Positions 1 to 11,439 of a DNA stretch of 64,000 bases are shown piece after piece; the stretch's first letter is position 1, and each line of letters begins with the position of its first letter. This DNA is from Rhodovulum tesquicola. GTDB taxonomy: Bacteria > Pseudomonadota > Alphaproteobacteria > Rhodobacterales > Rhodobacteraceae. The notes beneath the pieces are model-generated. The model was not told the origin of the DNA. It saw nothing but the letters and a program-made list of their open reading frames with translations, and did not search any database. Where the stretch lies: the NCBI RefSeq assembly GCF_024128855.1, contig NZ_JAMYDV010000003.1, positions 162,971 through 226,970 on the forward strand, read 5' to 3'. The position numbers were made by a program, and so were the translations under genes.

Positions 1-2375
1 CGGGCACCGCAAGGCTGGCCGTGGTTGCGCGCGAAACGCTGGTCGAGGCCGAAGCCTTCGCGGCGCAGCACAGGTTCAATCCGGTCTGCCTTGTGGCGTG
101 CCCCTCGGAGGACAGGTTCGCGGGCGAGGCCTTCTTCGGCCCGACCGCGCTGGCCGCGACGCTTCTGTCCAAGAACGAGAGACCCGAGCCTGAGGCACCA
201 GCATCGGAACGCCAGGGCGGCCGGTCCGGCCCCACACGGGGCAGCGAACGCCCCGCCGCGGCGAAAGCGACGCCCAGCCCGGCGCCGAAACGCAAGCCGA
301 AAGCCGAGCCTCCCGTCGCTCCGCCCGCATCCGAAGCCAGACCTGCCCCGACGAAGGATGCGCTCCCCGCTGCCAGACCGGCGGATCCGGCTGTGCCGTT
401 CTCCACCCGTCGCCGCGCCGAGGATCAGTCACCCCCACCCTCTGTCACCGATGCCCCGACCGAAGAAGCCCCCTCCGGCAGCGCATCGCGGCTGAGCCTG
501 TCCCTGACCGACGCGCCGGGCCGCGCGGCAGATGCAGCGACATCGGACAAGGCCACACCCAAGTCCACAACGGTCGCGCATCCGACGCCCCCGACGGCAC
601 GGATGCCACCGGTTCGAGTGCCCTCGGCCGATCCGGACCCGGTCGTCCGGCCCGCCGCCCGGATCGCATCGTTCCCGCCGCTGGGATCCGGCGCATCAAG
701 AACCGTCGAGGGCCACGGCAAATTGCGGCTTGGGCTGGCCCTGACCGGCGGGCTGGTCGTCGCCATGGCGGGGATCGCCCTCTGGTCGCTGCTGCCCGAA
801 GCCGCCGACCGCGCCGATGCCCCGATAACGGTTGCCGACACCGGAACCGTGCCGGACACACAGAGTGACGCGGACCTCGCCGCCCTTCCTGACGACCCGG
901 CCGGGGCTCCTGCAGAAGCCGAGAACATCGCGCCGCCCACGCTCAGCGAAACCGAAGCGGCGGAAAGTTACGCGACCACCGGGCTGTGGCAGCTTGCGCC
1001 CGAGCCGATGACGGCGCCGCCGCCCGACCGGATCGAGGATCTTTTCGTCGCGGCGCTCGATCCCGCGATTCGTCCGCCCGGCGCGTCCGTCCTGCCCGAT
1101 CCGCGCGTCAGCCAGGGCAATGATCTGCCACTGCCCTTGCAGGCCGACCCGCCGGGACAGGACGAGGTCTTCGTTCTGGATGAGCGTGGCCTTGTGGCGG
1201 CAACGCCGGAGGGTGCGCTGACCCCGGACGGTGTTCTGGTCTTTTCAGGCCAGCCGCCTCTGGTGCCGCGCGGCCGGACCGCCGAGCCGGTGACGGATCC
1301 CGAGGCCCCCGGCGCGGTTGCCGAGAGCGCGGCCGAGACAGCCCCCGCCGCCCCCGTCCCGGACCCGTCCGAGGCGCCGGAAGCCGCCAGTGGTGCGCCC
1401 GCTGCAGCGCCCGGACCGGCCCCCGCGGTGGACACCGAACTGGACGTGATCGTGACGGAAGGGCCACCGGACCTGATCCCGCCTGCGCGTCCCGAGATCC
1501 TGGTCACGGTGACCGAGGGGCGCCCCCGCCTCGTGCCGCCGCCACGGCCGCAGTCCCAGCCGACAGCCGCCCCGACCGAGGGGGCCGATCCGCAGCCGGA
1601 TCTGCTCGCACCGGCCGAACCCGACACTGGAGCCGGGATATCGCCCGAACCCGAGCCCACCCAAGGCGACGAGACGGGCGCGGCCCAACAACCCTCTGGC
1701 GACACGACCACGGATGCGGGATCGGGCGCGTCGGCCAACCCCACGGACGTCGCCGCCACGGACGCCGATCCGGCCCTGGCGGCGCGGTTGGCCGCCATCC
1801 GCCCGCGTCTGCGCCCGGCTAACCTGGTGCCCGACCCCGTCGCTGCGCCGCCCGCAAGCGCGCAAGCCGCGGCCACTCCCGGATTGCGCCCCGTCGCGCG
1901 ACCGGCCGCGCTGGCCGCCGCCGCGCCGCCGCCACCGGTCGATCGCTCTGCGGATATCGAAGCCGCCCTTGCCGACGCGATCGAAGCCGAGCAGGACGCC
2001 TTGGCATCCGCGCTTGCCATTGCCCGATCACCGCGCCCGGCCTCGCGGCCCTCGGACCTGGCCAGTGGTCTGGCTGCCCTGGCGCCCGCCGTTCCGGCTG
2101 CCGCAGCAGTCGCGGCACCGCGTATCCCGACCACGGCGAGTGTGGCGCGTCAGGCCACGCTGCCCAAGGCGATCAACCTGCGTCAGATCAACCTGATCGG
2201 GGTCTACGGATCGTCCGGTGAACGCCGCGCGCTGGTGCGGCTCGCGAACGGGCGCTACGAAAAGGTCAAGGTCGGCGATCGGCTGGATGGCGGGCAGGTC
2301 GCGGCCATCGGCGAAAGCGACCTGCGCTATGTCAAGAACGGCCGGAACGTGGTTCTGGATCTGCCGGGCCGCTGA
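1..2375 (+). CDS. Proline/alanine-rich single-pass membrane protein with C-terminal PilP/GspC-like domain (5' partial)
   Basis: The frame is open to the left window edge, so the true start lies upstream; the first in-window start codon is a GTG at 21. Reading from that GTG (784 residues), residues about 1-55 form a small folded-looking segment, then a long Ala/Pro/Glu-rich low-complexity stretch, one hydrophobic helix at about 236-256, a second disordered region of some 450 residues, and a compact last 70 residues. That tail has alternating short beta-like segments (GVYGS, RALVRL, VKVGD, RYVKNG) like the periplasmic domain of PilP/GspC-type proteins. Related Rhodobacteraceae proteins are often labelled translation initiation factor, which nothing here supports. 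Function unknown; a periplasm-spanning tether is my inference. Confidence 0.6.
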   Translation, partial: GTARLAVVARETLVEAEAFAAQHRFNPVCLVACPSEDRFAGEAFFGPTALAATLLSKNERPEPEAPASERQGGRSGPTRGSERPAAAKATPSPAPKRKPKAEPPVAPPASEARPAPTKDALPAARPADPAVPFSTRRRAEDQSPPPSVTDAPTEEAPSGSASRLSLSLTDAPGRAADAATSDKATPKSTTVAHPTPPTARMPPVRVPSADPDPVVRPAARIASFPPLGSGASRTVEGHGKLRLGLALTGGLVVAMAGIALWSLLPEAADRADAPITVADTGTVPDTQSDADLAALPDDPAGAPAEAENIAPPTLSETEAAESYATTGLWQLAPEPMTAPPPDRIEDLFVAALDPAIRPPGASVLPDPRVSQGNDLPLPLQADPPGQDEVFVLDERGLVAATPEGALTPDGVLVFSGQPPLVPRGRTAEPVTDPEAPGAVAESAAETAPAAPVPDPSEAPEAASGAPAAAPGPAPAVDTELDVIVTEGPPDLIPPARPEILVTVTEGRPRLVPPPRPQSQPTAAPTEGADPQPDLLAPAEPDTGAGISPEPEPTQGDETGAAQQPSGDTTTDAGSGASANPTDVAATDADPALAARLAAIRPRLRPANLVPDPVAAPPASAQAAATPGLRPVARPAALAAAAPPPPVDRSADIEAALADAIEAEQDALASALAIARSPRPASRPSDLASGLAALAPAVPAAAAVAAPRIPTTASVARQATLPKAINLRQINLIGVYGSSGERRALVRLANGRYEKVKVGDRLDGGQVAAIGESDLRYVKNGRNVVLDLPGR

Positions 2376-2406
2376 TCCCTCTCGCGGCATCTCGGATGTG
2401 ACCACG

Positions 2407-2436
2407 AAAAAGGCCGTGGCGCGGGGGCCACGGCCT
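2407..2436 (-). terminator. Rho-independent terminator of carD
   Basis: A perfect 10-bp stem (AGGCCGTGGC/GCCACGGCCT, 2411-2436) is followed on the minus strand by TTTTT (2407-2411), 24 bases after the carD stop codon. Confidence 0.85.
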
Positions 2437-2459
2437 CGAGGGGTCGGTATCCGAGCCGA

Positions 2460-2969
2460 TCAGGCAGCGCGCGAGACCAGAACCTCGTCCACCTGCTTCT
2501 GCGCACCGGCTTCGTCCACACCGGACACCGCCGCGACCTCGCGGGTCAGCCGTTCCAGCGCCGCCTCGTAAAGCTGACGCTCGGAATAGGACTGCTCGCG
2601 CTGGTCGTCGGTGCGATGCAGATCGCGCACGACTTCGGCGATCGAGATCAGGTCGCCCGAATTGATCTTCTGTTCGTATTCCTGGGCGCGGCGCGACCAC
2701 ATCGCCCGCTTGACCTTGGCCTTGCCCTTCAGCGTCGCCATCGCCTTGGACACGATGTCAGGCGTCGAGAGCGAGCGCATCCCGATCTCGGTGGCCTTGT
2801 TGGTCGGCACGCGAAGCGTCATCTTGTCCTTTTCGAAGGAGATTACAAACAGCTCGAGCGGAATGCCCGCGATCTCCTGCTCCTCGATCGACACGATCTT
2901 GCCAACGCCATGGGCGGGATAGACGACGTAGTCGTTGGGGCGGAACTCGGCTTTCTTGGTCTTCGACAT
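2460..2969 (-). CDS. carD: CarD family transcriptional regulator
   Basis: 169 residues, the normal length for CarD/CdnL proteins. The N-terminal half is the RNA polymerase-interacting Tudor-like domain (YVVYPAHGVGKIVSIEEQEI near residue 15-35, then a beta-rich stretch ending around residue 65), and the C-terminal half is the helical DNA-binding domain with the conserved W-SRRAQEYEQK segment. CarD binds the RNA polymerase beta subunit and stabilises open complexes at rRNA and other promoters. It stands alone, transcribed away from fdxA 273 bases upstream, and ends at a clear intrinsic terminator. Identification is firm; which promoters it controls cannot be read from sequence. Confidence 0.95.
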   Translation of the reverse strand: MSKTKKAEFRPNDYVVYPAHGVGKIVSIEEQEIAGIPLELFVISFEKDKMTLRVPTNKATEIGMRSLSTPDIVSKAMATLKGKAKVKRAMWSRRAQEYEQKINSGDLISIAEVVRDLHRTDDQREQSYSERQLYEAALERLTREVAAVSGVDEAGAQKQVDEVLVSRAA

Positions 2970-3196
2970 TCAGTTCTTCCTCGCATGGACCCCTGCACAG
3001 CGCCAGCCACCAAGCCGGAAACGCGTCATTTCCGACAGTTTTGATGCTCTGACGCTAAAAACCACCCCGCAGACGTCTCTGTGTGCGCGGGGAGATCAGG
3101 ATTCGGTCGGCCATTTATGAAGAGAAGGTAACACGAAAAACGCTGCGAGGAAAGCACCTCGACGCAGCCGCACCCCCAAGGCTTTGGGCAGCAATA

Positions 3197-3220
3197 TTAT
3201 TAAACGCCCGAAAACGGGCG
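3197..3220 (-). terminator. Likely intrinsic terminator after fdxA
   Basis: Hairpin CGCCCG-AAAA-CGGGCG (3205-3220) followed on the minus strand by the AT-rich run TTTAATAAT. It sits 23 bases after the fdxA stop. Confidence 0.7.
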
Positions 3221-3242
3221 CGAAGGGCAGGCCGGCAGGGCC

Positions 3243-3581
3243 TCAGCCCCCCTCGCCGGGCGCTTCGGAGAAGTACTTCTCGCGCTTTCCGGTCTCACCG
3301 TCGCGTTCGGTGGCCTCGGGCAGCGGGTCCTTGCGGGTGATGATCACGGGCCAGACCTGGGAATACTTGCGGTTGAACTCGACCCATTCGTCCATATCGG
3401 GTTCGGTATCGGGCCGGATCGCGTCCGCGGGGCATTCGGGCTCGCACACGCCGCAGTCGATGCACTCGTCGGGATGGATCACAAGCATGTTCTCGCCCTC
3501 GTAGAAGCAGTCCACGGGGCAGACCTCGACGCAATCGGTGTATTTGCAGGCGATGCAGTTGTCGGTGACGACATAGGTCAT
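3243..3581 (-). CDS. fdxA: Ferredoxin FdxA, [3Fe-4S][4Fe-4S] type
   Basis: 112 residues. The N-terminus [26 protein letters not shown] and the second motif [12 protein letters not shown] are those of seven-iron bacterial ferredoxins; the first motif has the extended C-x7-C spacing that binds a [3Fe-4S] cluster. The C-terminal part is the long tail ([14 protein letters not shown]) found in FdxA of alphaproteobacteria. It is a soluble electron carrier. It lies 51 bases downstream of the S4-domain gene in the order helicase, S4 protein, fdxA, carD, an order common in Rhodobacteraceae, and is probably a general rather than nif-specific ferredoxin because no sigma-54 promoter precedes it. Confidence 0.93.
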   Translation of the reverse strand: MTYVVTDNCIACKYTDCVEVCPVDCFYEGENMLVIHPDECIDCGVCEPECPADAIRPDTEPDMDEWVEFNRKYSQVWPVIITRKDPLPEATERDGETGKREKYFSEAPGEGG

Positions 3582-3632
3582 GGGCGGGCCCTCGGTTTTC
3601 TTGTTGGGCAGGAACTAGAACACCCGGGCGGA

Positions 3633-4013
3633 TCATTCAAGCGGGGGTTTGTTCAGGCGCCCGATCTGTCGGCGGTCCTTTTTCGTGGGCCGCCCGTTGC
3701 CCTCATATCGCGGATTTTCGAGGGGTATTTCCTTGATCGGGGTCAAGTCCTCGTAGAGGGTGCGCGCCTCGGTCGCGGGGCCGCGACGGTCGCCGGGCGC
3801 GAGGATGCGCACCACGCGGATTTCGTGGCCCTGCGGGAATGTCAGCGTGTCGCCGGGCCCCACGCGGGCGCCCGGCTTGTCGGTGCGGTTGGCATTGACC
3901 CGCACATGCCCGCCCGAGACCAGCGCGGCGGCCAGCGTGCGCGACTTGACGAACCGCGCCTGCCAGAGCCACTTGTCCAGCCTTATCGTCGGGCGGGGGC
4001 CGGGGTCGCTCAC
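3633..4013 (-). CDS. S4-domain RNA-binding protein (Hsp15-like)
   Basis: 126 residues with an S4 fold at about 8-65: IRLDKWLWQARFVKSRTLAAALV followed by GGHVRVN and PGDTLTF. This matches the Hsp15/HslR-type heat-shock RNA-binding proteins that recognise 50S subunits carrying stalled nascent chains. The C-terminal tail is basic (RPTKKDRRQIGRLNK). The start is GTG at 4013, four bases after the helicase stop codon, so translation is probably coupled. Confidence 0.88.
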   Translation of the reverse strand: MSDPGPRPTIRLDKWLWQARFVKSRTLAAALVSGGHVRVNANRTDKPGARVGPGDTLTFPQGHEIRVVRILAPGDRRGPATEARTLYEDLTPIKEIPLENPRYEGNGRPTKKDRRQIGRLNKPPLE

Positions 4014-4017
4014 GCGG

Positions 4018-6804
<2,787 letters not shown>

Positions 6805-6825
6805 CTTCTGCCCTTTCGCCCAGCC

Positions 6826-7386
6826 TCAGAGCGTGCGGCCAGAGGTCAGCAACTCCAGCCGCTCGACGGCTCCTTCTAGGTCGGGATCGTGGGGATGTAT
6901 AGCGCGGGCTGCCAGATAGGCGTCGCGGGCCGCCTCAAGCTGCCCGGTCTCCTCGAGAATCGCGCCAAGTCCGGAAAGCGCGCCGAAATGGCGCGGGTTG
7001 AGTTCCAGCGTGCGCGCCAGATCGGCGATGGCGGGCCCGTAAAGCCCGGCCCGGAAATAGGCCAGCGCGCGCGCATTGTAGCCTTCGGCGAAGTCCGGCG
7101 CGTGGTCGGTCAGCGCGGTGAGATGCGCAATCGCGGTCTCGAACGCGCCCGCCGTGATCGCCTCGCGCCCGCGCTTGAGCAGCAGATCCATCGAAGGCGA
7201 GCCGGATTTCGCCCATTCGTCCCAGATCTCGCGCTCGACCTGTTTCCAGTTCGGCAGATCGGGCCGCTGCAATTCGTCCAGCAGCGCTCCCGCCCGGTCG
7301 TCTTCCGCCCAGGCGGCGGCCGACAGGCAGAATGCTGCGCAAATTGCCGTGACGAGAGGATTGAGAATGTTCCACCGCGTGCCCAT
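6826..7386 (-). CDS. Exported tetratricopeptide-repeat protein
   Basis: I place the start at ATG 7386 rather than an upstream in-frame codon, because it gives a signal peptide (NILNPLVTAICAAFCLSAAAWA) and avoids overlap with the divergent SCP2 gene. The 186-residue product has two to three TPR units at about 90-175 (AFETAIAHL, GYNARALAYFRAGLYGPAIADL, HFGALSGLGAILEETGQLEAA). Such repeats bind proteins; the partner is unknown. It ends 21 bases upstream of the helicase start, so the two may be cotranscribed. Confidence 0.82.
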   Translation of the reverse strand: MGTRWNILNPLVTAICAAFCLSAAAWAEDDRAGALLDELQRPDLPNWKQVEREIWDEWAKSGSPSMDLLLKRGREAITAGAFETAIAHLTALTDHAPDFAEGYNARALAYFRAGLYGPAIADLARTLELNPRHFGALSGLGAILEETGQLEAARDAYLAARAIHPHDPDLEGAVERLELLTSGRTL

Positions 7387-7454
7387 AACGAAAGAGATTA
7401 GAGCAACCAGCGGGAAAAGCGATATCCCCCCGCATTCACGATCGGAGGATTTCC

Positions 7455-7742
7455 ATGAGCGACGTGATAGAAAAGGCAGTCGAGACCCTGAACGCAAAGA
7501 TCGACGGGGGCTTCGACGGCGTCGCCAAGTTCGTGATCGAGGACGAGGGCGCGATCATCGTCGATTCCGAGGGGGCCCATGCCGCCGACACGCCCGCCGA
7601 GGTGACACTGACCGCCTCGCTCGACACGTTCCGCGACATGATGGAGGGCGATCTGAACCCGACCACGGCCTTCATGACGGGCAAGCTGCGGATCGAGGGC
7701 GACATGGGCAAGGCGATGCAGCTTGCCCATATATTCACCTGA
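7455..7742 (+). CDS. SCP2 sterol-binding domain protein
   Basis: 95 residues, a single SCP2-like domain: VAKFVIEDEGAIIVD, then EVTLTASLDTFRDMMEGDLNPTTAFMTGKLRIEGDMGKAMQL, which carries the family's GDLNPxxAFMxGKLKIxGDMG signature. These small cytosolic proteins bind lipids or acyl-CoA. A good ribosome site (GGAGGA, 7444-7449) sits 5 bases before ATG. The alpha/beta hydrolase begins 17 bases later, suggesting a shared lipid-related role. Confidence 0.92.
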   Translation: MSDVIEKAVETLNAKIDGGFDGVAKFVIEDEGAIIVDSEGAHAADTPAEVTLTASLDTFRDMMEGDLNPTTAFMTGKLRIEGDMGKAMQLAHIFT

Positions 7743-7759
7743 TCGAGCGCAAGGAAACT

Positions 7760-8740
7760 ATGGACCGCGCGCCCTTTCACAACGACATCGCCGAAGGCCC
7801 CGGGGACGCCGTCGCGTTCTGGGCCCTGGCTCCTGACGGGGTCCGCGTCCGCGTGGCGGTCTGGGGGGCGGCGCGGGCGCGGGCCACGGTGCTGCTGTTT
7901 CCCGGCCGCACCGAATATGTCGAGAAATACGGTCGCGCGGCGGGCGAACTGGCGGCGCGCGGTTTTGCCACGGTAGCCGTCGACTGGCGCGGCCAGGGGC
8001 TGGCCGACCGGCTGCATGACGATCCGGTGCTTGGTCATGTAGACCGGTTCGACACCTACCAGCGCGATGTCGCGGCGATGCTGGATGTTGCGCAGGCCCT
8101 CGATCTGCCCCGGCCGTTTCACCTGCTGGCCCATTCCATGGGCGGCTGCATCGGTCTGCGCGCGCTGCATGAGGGGCTGGATGTCGCCTCGGCCGTGTTT
8201 ACGGCGCCTATGTGGGGCATCCGCTTTTCGCCGCTGATGCGCCGCGCCGCCTGGGCGCTGAGCGCGGCAAGCCGTCCGCTGGGGCTGGACCGGCGGGTCA
8301 CACCGACCAAGGGGGGCCGCACCTATGTGCTGGCCTGCCACTTCGATGACAACGAGTTGACCGGCGATCCCGAGATGTTCGGTTACATGCGGCGCCAACT
8401 GGCCGCACGGCCCGAACTGGCGGTTGGAGGGCCCAGCCTGGGCTGGTTGCACGAGGCGCTGCGCGAGACGCGCCTGTTGGCGCGGATGCCGCCGCCGCCG
8501 GTGCCCACGCTGACCTATCTGGGAAGCGACGAACGCATCGTCTGCCCGAACGCGATCCGCATGCTCAAGGGCGCCTGGCCCGCAGGCACGCTGCGCGAGA
8601 TCGAGGGCGCCCGCCACGAGGTGATGATGGAGGACGCGCCCACCCGCACCCGCGTCTTCGACGAGGCGGCGGCGCATTTCACGCGCCATGCCGCGCCACG
8701 CCCGCCCATGCGCATTCTCGACCGCATCGGCCAGTTGTAA
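7760..8740 (+). CDS. Alpha/beta hydrolase, lysophospholipase (PldB)-like
   Basis: 326 residues from ATG 7760; the frame is open far upstream but the homologous part begins here. The core includes ATVLLFPGRTEYVEKY, VDWRGQGLADR, the nucleophile elbow HSMGG (Ser near residue 125), a late Asp region (YLGSDERIV) and a His in GARHEVMME. This is the monoglyceride lipase/lysophospholipase L2 branch of serine hydrolases. Substrate is not determined by the sequence. Confidence 0.88.
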   Translation: MDRAPFHNDIAEGPGDAVAFWALAPDGVRVRVAVWGAARARATVLLFPGRTEYVEKYGRAAGELAARGFATVAVDWRGQGLADRLHDDPVLGHVDRFDTYQRDVAAMLDVAQALDLPRPFHLLAHSMGGCIGLRALHEGLDVASAVFTAPMWGIRFSPLMRRAAWALSAASRPLGLDRRVTPTKGGRTYVLACHFDDNELTGDPEMFGYMRRQLAARPELAVGGPSLGWLHEALRETRLLARMPPPPVPTLTYLGSDERIVCPNAIRMLKGAWPAGTLREIEGARHEVMMEDAPTRTRVFDEAAAHFTRHAAPRPPMRILDRIGQL

Positions 8741-8780
8741 GCCGGTGGCCCGGCCAGCCGCCTGACCCATATTGGCTCCC

Positions 8781-9788
8781 ATGTCCGTCCTGACCTTCAC
8801 CGAGCGCGGCATCTTCTGCCCCGCAGGCAACTTCTTCATCGACCCCTGGGCGCCGGTGGACCGCGCGCTGATCACGCATGGCCATTCCGATCACGCCCGG
8901 CCAGGCCATCGCCGCTATCTGGCCACCGCCCCGGCCGCGCCGGTGATCCGCCACCGGCTGGGCGGGATCGCGCTGGACACCATCGGCTATGGCGAGCCCC
9001 GCCGGATCGGCGATGCGATCGTGTCCTTTCACCCCGCGGGCCATGTGCCCGGTTCGGCCCAGATCCGGGTCGAGGTGGCGGGCGAGGTCTGGGTCGTCTC
9101 TGGCGATTACAAGACCGAGGCGGATGGCCTGTCGGAACCGTTCGAGCCGGTCCGGGCGCATGCCTTCGTCAGCGAATGCACCTTCGGGCTGCCGGTCTTC
9201 AGCTGGGCACCGCAGGCGCAGGTTCTGGCCGGGATCGACGACTGGTGGACCGCCAATGCCGCCGAGAGGCGCTTCAGCCTCTTGGGCGCCTATGCGCTGG
9301 GCAAGGCGCAGCGGCTTCTGGCGGGTGTGGATGCCGGGATCGGCCCGATCCTGACCCATGGCGCGATCGAGGCCACCTGCGCGGTGATGCGCGGGCAGGG
9401 GATCGCCCTGCCCCCGACCATTCCGGTCACGCCCGAAACCGACCTCAAGGCCCATGCCGGTGCGCTGGTTCTGGCGCCGCCCTCGGCGCTGGGCGGGGCC
9501 TGGGCGCGGCGTTTCGGGGCGGCAGCGATGGGCCTCGCCTCGGGCTGGATGGCGCTGCGCGGCGTGCGGCGCAGGCGCGGCGCGGATCGCGGCTTCGTGC
9601 TCTCCGATCATGCCGACTGGGCCGGGCTGAACGAAGCGATCCGCGAAACCGGCGCGGAGCGGGTTTTCGTGACGCATGGATATACAAGCGTGTTCCGCCG
9701 CTGGCTGGCCGATCAGGGCTACGACGCCGAGATCGTGCGCACCGCCTACGAGGGCGAAACCCTCGACAGCGCCGAGGACGCGCCATGA
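8781..9788 (+). CDS. Ligase-associated DNA exonuclease, metallo-beta-lactamase fold
   Basis: 335 residues from ATG 8781 (an in-frame TTG nine bases upstream is less likely). The metal site is clear: LITHGHSDHARPGH near residue 35, then a His in FHPAGHVPGSAQ, VSGDYKTE, and a distal His in FVLSDHADW and FVTHGYT. It belongs to the beta-CASP-like nucleases encoded beside bacterial ATP-dependent DNA ligases. Its last four bases overlap the ligase start (ATGA), so the two are translationally coupled and act together, probably in DNA repair. Confidence 0.92.
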   Translation: MSVLTFTERGIFCPAGNFFIDPWAPVDRALITHGHSDHARPGHRRYLATAPAAPVIRHRLGGIALDTIGYGEPRRIGDAIVSFHPAGHVPGSAQIRVEVAGEVWVVSGDYKTEADGLSEPFEPVRAHAFVSECTFGLPVFSWAPQAQVLAGIDDWWTANAAERRFSLLGAYALGKAQRLLAGVDAGIGPILTHGAIEATCAVMRGQGIALPPTIPVTPETDLKAHAGALVLAPPSALGGAWARRFGAAAMGLASGWMALRGVRRRRGADRGFVLSDHADWAGLNEAIRETGAERVFVTHGYTSVFRRWLADQGYDAEIVRTAYEGETLDSAEDAP

Positions 9789-11377
9789 AACGCTTCGCCG
9801 CCCTGTTCACCGCGCTGGACCGGACCACCCGCACCAATGCAAAGATCGCGGCGCTGGCCGCCTATTTCACTGATGCGCCCCAGAACGACCGGCTCTGGAC
9901 CGTGGCGCTTCTGTCGGGCCGCCGCCCGCGCCGGGCGGTCACGACTACGCGGCTGCGCGAATGGGCGGCGGAACGGGCGGGGCTGCCGCTCTGGCTGTTC
10001 GAGGAATGTTACCCGGTGGTCGGCGACCTTGCCGAAACCATCGCGCTGGTCTTGCCGCAAGCAAGCGGCACCAGCACGGCCAGCCTGTCGGACCACATGG
10101 CCGAAATCACCGCGCTGGCGCAGATGGACGAGCCCGCGCGCAAGGCGCGGATCCTGGCCACCTGGGACAGCCTCGACGGAACGGAACGGTTCCTGTTCAA
10201 CAAGCTCATCACCGGGGGGTTTCGCGTCGGTGTCAGCCAGACGCTGATGACCCGCGCGCTGGCCCGGGCCACCGGCATCGCCGAGGCCGATCTGTCGCAT
10301 CGGCTGATGGGCGACTGGACGCCCGCGACGACCACATGGGCCGCGCTGATCGAAACGCCCGACCCGACGGCCGCGCTGTCGCGGCCCTACCCCTTCTACC
10401 TTGCCTATCAGATCGAGGGGGACCCGCAGGCGCTGGGCGATCCCGCCGACTGGTGCGCGGAATACAAGTGGGACGGCATCCGCGGGCAACTGATCGTCCG
10501 GGGCGGGACGCATTTCCTGTGGTCGCGCGGCGAGGAACTGATGACCGACCGCTTCCCCGAACTGGCGCAGGCCCGCGATTTCCTGCCCCCGGGCACCGTG
10601 ATCGACGGCGAGATCCTTGGCTGGGCCGATGACCGCCCCTTGCCCTTTGCCGCGCTTCAGAAACGCATCACCCGCAAGAGCCTGTCGAAACGGCTGCTGG
10701 CCGAGGCGCCGGTCGTGCTGAAAGCCTATGACCTGCTCGAGGAGGACTGCACCGACCTTCGCCCCCGCCCGCTGGCCGAGCGCCGCGCCCGGCTGGAGGC
10801 GTTGTTCGCCCGCCTGCCCGACCGCGCGCCGCTGCGCCTGTCGCCGCTTCTGCCCTTTGCCGACTGGGCGGCGCTGGCCGAAACCCGCGCCGCCGCCCGC
10901 GCCGCGGGGGCCGAGGGCGTGATGCTGAAACGCGCCGCCGCACCCTATCTGGCGGGGCGGAAAAAGGGCGATTGGTGGAAATGGAAGCTCGACCCGCTGA
11001 CGGTCGATGCGGTGATGATCTATGCTCAGGCGGGACATGGCCGGCGCGCGACGCTGTACACCGATTTCACCTTCGCGGTCTGGGACGGGGGCGATCTGGT
11101 GCCCTTCACCAAGGCCTATTCCGGCCTGACCGATGCCGAGTTCCGCGAGATAACGGCCTGGGTGCGCCGGAACACGCTGCAACGCTTTGGTCCGGTGCGG
11201 CAGGTCAAACCCGAGCATGTCTTCGAGATCGCCTTCGAGGGTATCCAGAAAAGCCCGCGCCACAAGTCGGGCATCGCGCTGCGCTTTCCGCGCATGGCGC
11301 GCTGGCGTCGCGACAAGCCCCCGGCCGAGGCGAACACGCTGGACGACCTGCGCACGCTGCTGGAAAGCCACGGCTGA
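9785..11377 (+). CDS. ATP-dependent DNA ligase (cisplatin-damage-response type)
   Basis: 530 residues. Order: an N-terminal DNA-binding domain (residues 1-200), the adenylation domain with nucleotidyl-acceptor Lys about 228 in EYKWDGIRGQL, motifs IDGEILGW and KAYDLLEEDC, GVMLKRAAAPY and WWKWKLDP, then an OB-fold. The enzyme joins nicks using ATP via an enzyme-AMP intermediate. It is the long form found next to an MBL exonuclease, which precedes it with a 4-base overlap; the partner DEXH helicase and endonuclease sometimes found in this set are not in the window. Confidence 0.93.
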   Translation: MKRFAALFTALDRTTRTNAKIAALAAYFTDAPQNDRLWTVALLSGRRPRRAVTTTRLREWAAERAGLPLWLFEECYPVVGDLAETIALVLPQASGTSTASLSDHMAEITALAQMDEPARKARILATWDSLDGTERFLFNKLITGGFRVGVSQTLMTRALARATGIAEADLSHRLMGDWTPATTTWAALIETPDPTAALSRPYPFYLAYQIEGDPQALGDPADWCAEYKWDGIRGQLIVRGGTHFLWSRGEELMTDRFPELAQARDFLPPGTVIDGEILGWADDRPLPFAALQKRITRKSLSKRLLAEAPVVLKAYDLLEEDCTDLRPRPLAERRARLEALFARLPDRAPLRLSPLLPFADWAALAETRAAARAAGAEGVMLKRAAAPYLAGRKKGDWWKWKLDPLTVDAVMIYAQAGHGRRATLYTDFTFAVWDGGDLVPFTKAYSGLTDAEFREITAWVRRNTLQRFGPVRQVKPEHVFEIAFEGIQKSPRHKSGIALRFPRMARWRRDKPPAEANTLDDLRTLLESHG

Positions 11378-11439
11378 GCCCTTGCAATCCGCCCACCGAC
11401 GCGGTTGATCTGGGCCGCACCCCGCGACAGGAGACGAGA

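Noticed and set aside
7118..7759. Extended N-terminus for the lysophospholipase-like gene
   Set aside because: It would cross the divergent TPR gene and the whole SCP2 gene in another frame; the conserved part starts at 7760.
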